Origin: Thermoplasmatota archaeon | GTDB lineage: Archaea > Thermoplasmatota > E2 > DHVEG-1 | NCBI GenBank assembly: GCA_018824925.1 | Contig: JAHJFH010000036.1 | Span: forward strand, 1 to 5,530 | Length of the DNA: 5,530 nt | Reading direction: 5' to 3' | Part shown: positions 1 to 5,305 of the stretch, one piece after another | Layout of the letters: every line of letters begins with the position of its first letter | How positions within the stretch are numbered: the first letter of the stretch is position 1 | Program-made: the position numbers and the translations under genes | Notes under the pieces: generated by a model | Told to the model about the DNA's origin: nothing | The model's database searches: none | What the model saw: only the letters and a program-made list of their open reading frames with translations

Positions 1-42
1 TTGATACTGTTGCTTGAGAATAAATTTGTTAAAACTCATCAT
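1..42 (-). CDS. 5' end of a gene running off the left edge, product unknown
   Basis: Reading the minus strand from 42, an ATG (or the adjacent ATG at 39) opens a frame that stays free of stops for all 14 codons to the window edge (MMSFNKFILKQQYQ). AAGGAG at 54-49 sits six bases before the first ATG, a good Shine-Dalgarno spacing, and TCTATATGAT at 85-76 is a possible TATA box further upstream. Too little protein is visible to name a family. Its divergent position next to an operon with a DUF58 protein makes a MoxR ATPase a natural guess, but nothing in these residues shows it. That a gene starts here is fairly well supported by the ribosome binding site; its identity is open. Confidence 0.5.
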   Translation of the reverse strand, partial: MMSFNKFILKQQYQ

Positions 43-48
43 CCCTCA

Positions 49-54
49 CTCCTT
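49..54 (-). promoter_or_regulatory. Shine-Dalgarno site of the left-edge gene
   Basis: AAGGAG on the minus strand lies six bases before the ATG at 42. It decides the reading of the left edge as a gene start. The same bases form one arm of a short inverted repeat (62-68 with 47-53, seven pairs including one G-U), which could mask the site in RNA if the transcript starts upstream of 68. Confidence 0.5.
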
Positions 55-78
55 ATGTATGAGGAATGGTTGATGATC

Positions 79-120
79 ATATAGAGGTTTCTATGAGGGG
101 TTTTTCAAAACCCTCTATAT
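79..120. repeat. Inverted repeat able to form a 12-bp stem
   Basis: Positions 79-90 (ATATAGAGGTTT) pair with 108-120 (AAACCCTCTATAT), giving 12 base pairs with one bulged C at 111 and a 17-base loop. Part of the loop, 95-103 (GAGGGGTTT), can instead pair with 108-115 (AAACCCTC), so two mutually exclusive hairpins share the right arm. On the plus strand the stem is followed by TATTTTT (121-127), which resembles an intrinsic terminator, but no plus-strand gene precedes it in the window. It could be an operator, an attenuator-like element or a terminator of a divergent transcript. Role unknown. Confidence 0.45.
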
Positions 121-308
121 TATTTTTATGAAACTAAACAGAATAATACCAGAGATAAATTAATTTTATAATCTAAAGAGCTAGAGTTATCCAAAGGAAA
201 CATCCATTTATGAAAGTCCTATATATAATTCCTATATTTTAATTCTTAACGATACCTCATTTTAAAAGACATTACATAATCAAATAAAAAAAATATTAAT
301 TTTTAACC

Positions 309-316
309 TTTAAAAA
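309..316 (+). promoter_or_regulatory. Possible TATA box of the 365-3628 operon
   Basis: TTTAAAAA at 309-316 is an AT-rich archaeal TATA-like element. Its centre would place transcription start near 339, leaving a leader of about 26 bases before the ATG at 365. No Shine-Dalgarno sequence is visible in that leader. The surrounding DNA is so A/T-rich that chance matches are expected, so this is only a candidate. Confidence 0.22.
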
Positions 317-364
317 ATAATGATAATGTTATAGAAACAAATAAAAACAGTATATATCTCATTT

Positions 365-697
365 ATGATGAATTTGATTGGTTCAATACTCAGCATCATA
401 GGACGTATTCTCATATTCATAACCATTAGCATATGGCTTATGCTATTAATTCCCCTCATCATAACAGGCTGGAATTGCTATATCATCGAGGTACATCGAA
501 TGTACGACCAAGCACAAAAAACCTGCTTAGAATATGAAATACTTCAAAACATCCGATCTCGTTTGAAAAAATATCCACAACGGCATGCCCATAGCCTCAC
601 CGGTAACACCCTAAATAGCCTCACGATTCTTTTAATTAAATCATACAATCTTATTACACCAGTACTCAACATAAAAACCTACTATGATGCCATATGA
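365..697 (+). CDS. Small membrane protein of unknown function, first gene of the operon
   Basis: I do not recognise this 110-residue protein. Residues about 4-35 are strongly hydrophobic (one long or two short membrane segments). They are followed by a polar stretch, about 38-78, with charged and helix-prone residues (HRMYDQAQKTCLEYEILQNI, then RSRLKKYPQR), and a second, weaker hydrophobic stretch at about 82-101. This suggests a membrane anchor with a small cytoplasmic helical part. ATG codons at 365 and 368 are equally possible starts; no clear ribosome binding site precedes them, so the transcript may have a short or unusual leader. Its stop overlaps the start of the UbiA-family gene as ATGA (694-697), which argues for translation coupling and for this being a real gene. 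It may be an accessory subunit of the prenyltransferase or of the DUF58 system; that is inference from position only. Confidence 0.6.
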   Translation: MMNLIGSILSIIGRILIFITISIWLMLLIPLIITGWNCYIIEVHRMYDQAQKTCLEYEILQNIRSRLKKYPQRHAHSLTGNTLNSLTILLIKSYNLITPVLNIKTYYDAI

Positions 698-1584
698 TAC
701 ATACTCTGTCACTCTTTACCCGTCTTATACGACCTATTGCCTGGATAGTATTTCTGTTTCCATTTGCCATTGGCTTTAGTCTAAGTGTAACACCAGGTCT
801 GTCACTTAATTCAATTCTTCTTGGATTTCTTTCCTTTGTTGGTGTGATGTGCTTTGGATTCACCGTCAATGCACTTGGAGACATTCATATTGATCAGTTT
901 CACGATGGTCATTCTAAAGACATGAATCTATCAAAACAACCATTAGTCACCGGTGAACTTACACCTAAAAAAGCATGGTATTTAACATTTGGTTTTCTTG
1001 TTTTTTCCCTTATAACTAGTTACTATGTGAATTTTCTTTTTTGTAGCAGCATCATCATATTAATTATCCTTGGATTTATCTACTCCATTCCACCTATACG
1101 CCTAAAAGTACGCCCCGGTATGGACATCCTCTGTAACGCATCACTCGGCATGATGTTCTTCACCGCAGGTACCATACTTGGAGATACTCTTTTACCATTT
1201 CTCATATATATCGGTGTATTTTTCATGGCAGCAACCTTTTACATACCTACTGTTGTCACTGATTTTGAATTTGACCAACGCGCTGGCGCACATACCTCAG
1301 CAGTGACCTTTGGCCCAGGACGAATCGTTACCACAATGCTGATATTAACCACTATAATTGTTATAATTAGTAGCTACATGCTTCTCACAGAATCACTGGA
1401 AATACAAATCCTCGCCAGTATCATGCTGATCTATAGTCTAGTCTTTACTAGTGCATCACAGCTTAAATTACGGAACAACCACTGGGTGATACATGAAAAC
1501 TGGATTCTTGTACCCTTTGGCCTCATCTCAGTACTTAGTATACTCTATGGAATTTTGAAAGTCTATGGAATACTACAATTATAA
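694..1584 (+). CDS. UbiA-family membrane prenyltransferase
   Basis: This 296-residue, highly hydrophobic protein has the length, roughly nine-helix profile and two aspartate motifs of the UbiA superfamily, which transfers an isoprenoid diphosphate chain to an acceptor in the membrane. Motif 1 is N59-A-L-G-D63-I-H-I-D67, with a further D71; motif 2 is D190-F-E-F-D194-Q-R-A-G198. In the family these aspartates hold Mg2+ and the diphosphate. KQPLVTGEL (from about 85) matches the usual loop after motif 1 (xRPxxxGxl). The second residue of motif 1 is Ala instead of the common Asp/Gln. The N-terminus (RLIRPIAWIVFLFPFAIGF) fits the family's normal start, supporting 694, whose ATG overlaps the previous stop. 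The substrate cannot be read from sequence: candidates are archaeal lipid (digeranylgeranylglyceryl phosphate) synthesis, quinone synthesis or C50-carotenoid-type elongation. The next gene is 114 bases downstream. Confidence 0.85.
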   Translation: MIHTLSLFTRLIRPIAWIVFLFPFAIGFSLSVTPGLSLNSILLGFLSFVGVMCFGFTVNALGDIHIDQFHDGHSKDMNLSKQPLVTGELTPKKAWYLTFGFLVFSLITSYYVNFLFCSSIIILIILGFIYSIPPIRLKVRPGMDILCNASLGMMFFTAGTILGDTLLPFLIYIGVFFMAATFYIPTVVTDFEFDQRAGAHTSAVTFGPGRIVTTMLILTTIIVIISSYMLLTESLEIQILASIMLIYSLVFTSASQLKLRNNHWVIHENWILVPFGLISVLSILYGILKVYGILQL

Positions 1585-1698
1585 AAAGGTTGCATCCTCC
1601 TTTGGGATTACACCAGAAAAATAACCGCATATTATCACCTATTAAAAAATACAACAACATTCAAAAACAACAAACCCCTACGAACCCTTCAAAGATAT

Positions 1699-2367
1699 AT
1701 GGCAACCAGGTTCACCCTTTATGCAAAAACACTCCTGTTTCTTGCTCTTCTGCTCTTCCTAGTTTCTTATCTATTTCAAAACCTCCTACCCGCCCTTACC
1801 GGTACGCTTATTCTTGTTTTTTTAATTTACACAAAATTCAGTTTTCAAAGCACCCCAAATGATTATACTATGAAACGAACCATCCATGAACCACTCCACT
1901 ATGTAAATCACACCACTAATATCACCACCACCATCACTAACCATGCCAGTCCCTCACTTCTAACTATTACCGATCAACTCCCTCCTCAGACCAACCTAAC
2001 TACAGGAACAAATACCCTCTCAAAACTTTTCAACCAAGGAGAAACCCATGAAATCACCTACCAACTCACCTTCACTGCCCGTGGTACACATCACTTTACG
2101 TCCATAACACTCACCACCACAGATCTATGGGGTCTTTTCATTACTAATCATACAATAGATGTACCCACCACCATCATGATCCATAGTGATCCTAATGAAA
2201 TCAAAAAAGCCACACGAGTAACAACTCGTGAACATATCGAACTCACGATCCCTAGTCTTGTCGGTACAGATCTTCATTCAGATATGGAGGTATCCGAGAC
2301 TATCTACCCGGTGATCTTCTTAGAGACATCGAATGGAAAGCTAGTGCAAAACTGCAAAAACTTATGA
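1699..2367 (+). CDS. DUF58 (MoxR-associated) protein, N-terminal part before a frameshift
   Basis: The N-terminus has two closely spaced membrane segments (residues about 8-25 and 28-45), then a Thr-rich beta-sheet-like region (about 55-165) ending in DLWGLF, TIMIHSDPNEIKKATRV and SLVGTDLHS. This is the standard order of DUF58 proteins: membrane hairpin, extra-membrane beta domain, then the GIREYxPGD motif. The frame is homologous up to about residue 194 (base 2280). After that it encodes unrelated residues to the TGA at 2365-2367, while the expected motif (GGIRDYLPGD, IEWKASAKL) continues in the other frame from about 2280. The last 28 or so codons are therefore not genuine in this frame. 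The gene follows the UbiA-family gene by 114 bases. No ribosome binding site is evident before ATG 1699, but the start fits the family. A single-base loss, or an assembly error, explains the break. Confidence 0.75.
   Translation: MATRFTLYAKTLLFLALLLFLVSYLFQNLLPALTGTLILVFLIYTKFSFQSTPNDYTMKRTIHEPLHYVNHTTNITTTITNHASPSLLTITDQLPPQTNLTTGTNTLSKLFNQGETHEITYQLTFTARGTHHFTSITLTTTDLWGLFITNHTIDVPTTIMIHSDPNEIKKATRVTTREHIELTIPSLVGTDLHSDMEVSETIYPVIFLETSNGKLVQNCKNL
2280..2363 (+). other. Out-of-frame DUF58 signature segment
   Basis: In the frame of the C-terminal part, these 28 codons have no start codon but encode the DUF58 hallmark: GGIRDYLPGD followed by RDIEWKASAKLQKL. They connect without a stop to ATG 2364. 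In this frame the nearest upstream stop is TAG at 2253-2255, so the switch from the upstream frame must occur between about 2256 and 2290. A -1 shift (or +2) is needed; a missing base near 2280 would restore one frame. Confidence 0.75.
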
Positions 2368-3110
2368 CTAAACTGTATGAAAAACATGAAACCATCGACA
2401 CAACCATCCTTGTTGATTGTTCACGCACTATGCGCCGCTCATCAACCGAACATTCCAAACTAGAACATGCTACCGTCCTCGCCCTGCATCTCACTAAAAT
2501 CCTTCAGGCACTTCGCCATAACGTCAGCCTCATCTCCTATGATGAACATAAAGTATTAACATCCATCAAACCCACACATCACTACACCCCTATCTATCAC
2601 GCCCTCACTGACCTCCCATCCATAATTCCTTCACCAAATACCATCCCATTTACTACGACCGAGCCTCTACTGCTTTCAAGAGAAGCTCCCGAACAGCAGA
2701 CATTTCTACAAACCATCTTCCCATTTCTTGCGAAAGGCAATCGAACCATTCGACATCCTACCCAGGCAACGGGTATCTATGAGGCTCTACGAATCCTTCT
2801 TCTTGACAATAAAACCAAACACGTCATCATCCTCACTGATATGGAAACCACCCAACAAGCTCTATATAACTGTCTTAACCTGGCGCATGCCCGAAAATAT
2901 CGATTATGGCTCCTTTTATTCTTCACACCATATTATAATACCTCAGAAACCCAACTTACTGCAGAACAGCTCGAACACCTCTATATTCTAAAAAAACGAC
3001 GGGATGAATTTATTATTAAACTTAAACGACAACATATCGACATCGTTGAACTCGCGCCACAGACTGAAGGTGGAAAAATCCTTGAAACTATCAAGAGGAC
3101 TAACCCATGA
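2364..3110 (+). CDS. DUF58 (MoxR-associated) protein, C-terminal von Willebrand A-like part after the frameshift
   Basis: This frame carries the vWA-like half of the DUF58 protein. D18-C-S-R-T is a DxSxS/T metal-site (MIDAS) motif and I-L-T-D159-M-E gives the later strand with its acidic residue. The coding sequence begins upstream of ATG 2364: bases 2280-2363 in this frame read GGIRDYLPGD, then LLRDIEWKASAKLQKL, which is the family signature. No ribosome binding site precedes 2364 (GCAAAAACTT), so the ATGA overlap with the upstream frame is probably fortuitous. Joined to the upstream frame, the protein is about 470 residues, a plausible full length. DUF58 proteins usually work with MoxR AAA+ ATPases in assembling or activating envelope or enzyme complexes; no such ATPase lies in the window. 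The 3' end overlaps the next gene as ATGA (3107-3110). Either a frameshifted gene or a sequencing error is possible; the frame downstream is uninterrupted. Confidence 0.75.
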   Translation: MTKLYEKHETIDTTILVDCSRTMRRSSTEHSKLEHATVLALHLTKILQALRHNVSLISYDEHKVLTSIKPTHHYTPIYHALTDLPSIIPSPNTIPFTTTEPLLLSREAPEQQTFLQTIFPFLAKGNRTIRHPTQATGIYEALRILLLDNKTKHVIILTDMETTQQALYNCLNLAHARKYRLWLLLFFTPYYNTSETQLTAEQLEHLYILKKRRDEFIIKLKRQHIDIVELAPQTEGGKILETIKRTNP

Positions 3111-3628
3111 ACCTGTTTCAAATCAAAGAACATCTGCTTACTATCTACCTTGGGGCGGTCATGTTAATTTTAAGCCCACCCACACTTCTTAATATTAGTT
3201 TTATCCTTATTCCACTGCTTATAATATCAAGTGGTATTTACCTTAAAAAAACGGTTCCTTGCCTCATGGGTCTTAGTTTATTTTATTTGATAAGTATACA
3301 AACCCTGAGTATTTCGTCTATGGAGAACATCGCTCAGGTTCTTTTATATTTACTAATTATTAGTACACCAAGTCTTGTCCTTCTTAGCCACATACTGCAA
3401 TTACATCATCCCTCCCGCATTATCTTTACTTCAGGTTCAAAAAAACCACTGTTTCTATCAATCACCTGTGTTATTGTTATAATGGTTGTTTTTTATCTAA
3501 TTACATTATTGATGCCAAATAGCAGTCTGCTTGCACCAGATACACTTGAAGTCCAGGTCCTTATTCTTGCAGCGTTAAGTATTTTTGTCACTATGCCCTT
3601 ACTGATCAAATATGAATTATTGTCCTAA
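3107..3628 (+). CDS. Multi-spanning membrane protein of unknown function, last gene of the operon
   Basis: I do not recognise this 173-residue protein. Five or six hydrophobic segments can be seen, at about 12-45 (two), 50-70, 75-97, 113-136 and 149-169, with short polar connections (HHPSR, SGSKKP). There are no obvious catalytic or metal-binding motifs, although a His pair occurs at the fourth connection. The start overlaps the DUF58 stop as ATGA. AGAGGA at 3094-3099, seven bases upstream, is a good ribosome binding site, so the start is well supported. Context suggests a membrane partner of the DUF58 protein. The gene ends 12 bases before the stop of the convergent regulator; a T-rich run (TATGTTTTATT, from 3634) may terminate the operon transcript. 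Confidence 0.65.
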   Translation: MNLFQIKEHLLTIYLGAVMLILSPPTLLNISFILIPLLIISSGIYLKKTVPCLMGLSLFYLISIQTLSISSMENIAQVLLYLLIISTPSLVLLSHILQLHHPSRIIFTSGSKKPLFLSITCVIVIMVVFYLITLLMPNSSLLAPDTLEVQVLILAALSIFVTMPLLIKYELLS

Positions 3629-3640
3629 TAATATTATGTT

Positions 3641-3967
3641 TTATTCACAAGCATAATTGATATCATCTATAAATTCTTTCGATTTTAAAATTCGACATAT
3701 ACGACAGGTTTCTTCTATAATTGCAGATCCCTTTTCTTTAGCAATTCTTTTTGATGATTCTCTGATTTCATGTAATATTTCTATATCAGTAATTTTTAGG
3801 ACTCCTCTTTTTCCTGAAACATATCGTGATACTGCAGCCTCAGAAATCCCTAATTTATCAGCGACTGCGCGTTGTGAAAGATGGTGACTTTCGATGAGGT
3901 TTTTGGTAAATTCTTTTCGAATTACAGGGACGACACTCCATACAATAATTTCACATGGCGTCTTCAT
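3641..3967 (-). CDS. Archaeal XRE-type helix-turn-helix regulator with cysteine motif
   Basis: The protein opens with MKTPCEIIVW and VVPVIRKEF, the typical start of a family of small archaeal DNA-binding regulators. A helix-turn-helix follows at about residues 30-53 (SQRAVADKLG, then SEAAVSRYVSGKRG). The C-terminal half has helices and a C88-R-I-C91 pair; C5 and C107 are two further cysteines, so a metal or Fe-S site is conceivable. I place the start at 3967 (108 residues), not at the upstream ATG 4042, because the family begins at MxTPCE, GGTGA (3979-3975) stands seven bases before this ATG, and the extra 25 codons would run through the promoter and palindrome. It is divergent from the ABC transporter genes and convergent with the membrane operon. 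It likely controls itself and the transporter through the palindrome at 4012-4029; this is inferred from position. Confidence 0.85.
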   Translation of the reverse strand: MKTPCEIIVWSVVPVIRKEFTKNLIESHHLSQRAVADKLGISEAAVSRYVSGKRGVLKITDIEILHEIRESSKRIAKEKGSAIIEETCRICRILKSKEFIDDINYACE

Positions 3968-3974
3968 TGCAGGG

Positions 3975-3979
3975 TCACC
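3975..3979 (-). promoter_or_regulatory. Shine-Dalgarno site fixing the regulator start at 3967
   Basis: GGTGA on the minus strand matches the archaeal anti-Shine-Dalgarno complement (GGAGGTGA) and lies seven bases before ATG 3967. It supports the shorter 108-residue product over a start at 4042. Confidence 0.6.
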
Positions 3980-4003
3980 ATAAATTATATATATTGGGAA
4001 ATA

Positions 4004-4012
4004 CCATATAAA
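4004..4012. promoter_or_regulatory. TATA-like element readable in both directions between the divergent genes
   Basis: On the minus strand TTTATATGG (4012-4004) resembles the archaeal TATA consensus and would start transcription near 3982, leaving a short leader with the GGTGA site for the regulator. On the plus strand the same bases read CATATAAA (4005-4012), predicting a start near 4035 and a leader of about ten bases for the permease gene. A second AT-rich run at 3985-3993 is a weaker alternative for the regulator, because it lies too close to its ATG unless the transcript is leaderless. Confidence 0.45.
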
Positions 4013-4029
4013 CTTACCGATTGGTAAGT
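4012..4029. promoter_or_regulatory. Palindromic operator candidate between regulator and ABC genes
   Basis: ACTTACC-GATT-GGTAAGT is a perfect inverted repeat with 7-base arms and a 4-base spacer. It abuts the shared TATA-like element and lies before the probable start site of the permease transcript. A dimeric repressor bound here could block TATA-binding protein/TFB loading on the regulator side and polymerase on the permease side. The neighbouring regulator is the obvious candidate ligand; a distant regulator cannot be excluded. Confidence 0.6.
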
Positions 4030-4044
4030 ATGTAGGCGACACGT

Positions 4045-5301
4045 ATGTTTATTCGAATATTACGTAAATCATTACTCAAGAGAAAATCACGCATAGCCAT
4101 AGCAATCATATCAGTAATAATGGGGGCAGCAATCGCAACAGCACTCTTAAGCGTCTCATCCGATGTCAGTGAAAAAGTTGGCTTAGAATTCAGAAAATAC
4201 GGTGCCAACCTCATACTCATCCCAGAAACAGATACCATAGAAATCGGTTTTCCCGGCGTAGACTTTGGCTCCGTAACCGAACAAAGGTACATCAACGAAA
4301 GTGATCTCTGGAAAATCAAAACCATCTTCTGGAGAAACAATGTCCTAGGATTCGCACCATTTCTCTATCAAATAATCAAAATAAATGATGGCACAACTGA
4401 TCACGAACTGGTATTAGCAGGAACCTACTTTAACAAAGAAATACACATACTCGAACCATACCTACCCACAGACAAAAACACATTCACAACAGGTGTTCAA
4501 GATATTAGCTCATGGTGGCAAGTTACAGGAAACTGGATTACCAACCAAAATGACACTACTCACTGCATGATAGGAGCAAAGGTCGCAGAAAAACTAAATC
4601 TACAGCTAGGACAAACAATCACAATAAAATATATTGACACCAAAGGCAACAACCAAAACACCACAAGCTATAATCTAACTATTCTCGGAATCGTTGAAAC
4701 TCAAGGAAATGAAGATAACCAAATTTTTGTTAACCTACAAGTCGCACAAACCCTAACAAACCGACCCGATAATGTTCACACTGTCCAAGTATCAGCACTC
4801 TGTAACGCATGCCCCGTTGAAACATTCGCCGAAGAAATAGTAGGAAAAATACCTTATACCGAAGCGCGAACTGTTAAACAACTCGTTAGCGCTGAAATGA
4901 GTATACTAAGCAAAATCGAAAACATGATGTTTCTAATCACTATCGTCGCCCTCCTCGCATCAGCACTTGGTGTTACGACGACCATGACCACCAGCGTTAT
5001 TGAGCGACAAAAAGAAATTGGATTAATGAAAAGTATCGGAGCGGAAAATAAAAAAATAATAGCATTATTTCTCTCAGAAGCAGCCATAATCGGTATTATT
5101 GGTGGCATACTTGGCTATTTACTAGGAATACTTCTCGCTCAATTTATTGGAATAAGTGTATTTACCACATCCATTAACCCACGAATCGAAATCATCCCTA
5201 TCGCCATTGGAATATCCATGGGAGTATCCATTCTAGCAAGTATTTTACCCGTACGAAGAGCCGTAAAAGTCGAACCAGCAATAGTACTCAGAGGTGAGTA
5301 A
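4045..5301 (+). CDS. ABC transporter permease, MacB/FtsX type
   Basis: This 418-residue protein has the four-helix plan of the MacB/FtsX/LolC-type permeases: TM1 at about 16-38, a large extracytoplasmic domain (about 40-290), TM2 at about 296-318, TM3 at about 342-367 and TM4 at about 383-402. ERQKEIGLMKSIGA (from E320) is the classic cytoplasmic coupling motif after TM2, and VEPAIVLRGE is the usual C-terminus. These proteins act as mechanotransmitters or exporters driven by a separate ATPase, here encoded four bases downstream. After TM1 the segment SDVSEKVGLEFRKYGANLIL recalls a subgroup found with iron-uptake clusters (Campylobacter Cj1661/Cj1662-like); that link is from memory and tentative. 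C253-N-A-C256 forms a CxxC pair in the external domain. The start at 4045 follows AGGCGA (4034-4039), one mismatch from AGGTGA; the in-frame ATG at 4030 meets a stop at once. Confidence 0.88.
   Translation: MFIRILRKSLLKRKSRIAIAIISVIMGAAIATALLSVSSDVSEKVGLEFRKYGANLILIPETDTIEIGFPGVDFGSVTEQRYINESDLWKIKTIFWRNNVLGFAPFLYQIIKINDGTTDHELVLAGTYFNKEIHILEPYLPTDKNTFTTGVQDISSWWQVTGNWITNQNDTTHCMIGAKVAEKLNLQLGQTITIKYIDTKGNNQNTTSYNLTILGIVETQGNEDNQIFVNLQVAQTLTNRPDNVHTVQVSALCNACPVETFAEEIVGKIPYTEARTVKQLVSAEMSILSKIENMMFLITIVALLASALGVTTTMTTSVIERQKEIGLMKSIGAENKKIIALFLSEAAIIGIIGGILGYLLGILLAQFIGISVFTTSINPRIEIIPIAIGISMGVSILASILPVRRAVKVEPAIVLRGE
5291..5297 (+). promoter_or_regulatory. Strong Shine-Dalgarno site of the ABC ATPase gene
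   Basis: GAGGTGA lies inside the last codons of the permease gene (encoding the RGE end) and eight bases before ATG 5306. It is a near-perfect archaeal ribosome binding site, tying ATPase translation to the permease message and helping to place the genome among organisms with the GGAGGTGA-type signal. Confidence 0.65.
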
Positions 5302-5305
5302 CCCT

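Larger units (their letters stand above)
43..364. other. AT-rich divergent intergenic region with inverted repeats
   Basis: This 322-base stretch separates the leftward gene from the rightward operon. Its left third holds an inverted repeat around 47-68 and a larger one at 79-120. The middle and right parts (about 130-364) are very A/T-rich, with no convincing reading frame, no tRNA-like or other structured RNA fold that I can see, and no tandem repeats. The region probably carries the promoters of both flanking transcription units; the candidates are listed separately. Confidence 0.6.

Noticed and set aside
349..356. GTATATAT as the TATA box of the operon
   Set aside because: It lies only about nine bases before ATG 365, so transcription would start inside the gene.
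666..884. Minus-strand open frame opposite the start of the UbiA-family gene
   Set aside because: Arg/Pro-rich shadow composition, opposite a clear membrane enzyme.
1585..1698. Possible readthrough fusion of the UbiA-family and DUF58 genes
   Set aside because: The frame stays open across the gap, but there is a TAA at 1582-1584, no ATG, GTG or TTG in between, and both proteins have normal ends. An open run of 38 codons can occur by chance.
1590..1862. Plus-strand open frame starting at a TTG
   Set aside because: Its composition (Pro/Ser/Lys-rich, no domain) is that of a shadow; it overlaps the DUF58 N-terminus, which shows clear membrane segments in another frame.
2286..2291. GGAGGT as a ribosome binding site for re-initiation after the frameshift
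   Set aside because: No ATG, GTG or TTG follows at a usable distance in the downstream frame, and the bases encode the conserved GGI of the family motif.
2728..3192. Two further plus-strand open frames inside the DUF58 C-terminal gene and its junction
   Set aside because: They overlap the frame carrying the vWA-like motifs and show no family features or ribosome binding sites.
3968..4042. N-terminal extension of the regulator from ATG 4042
   Set aside because: The family begins at MxTPCE, a good GGTGA site precedes ATG 3967, and the extra codons cover the promoter and the palindrome.
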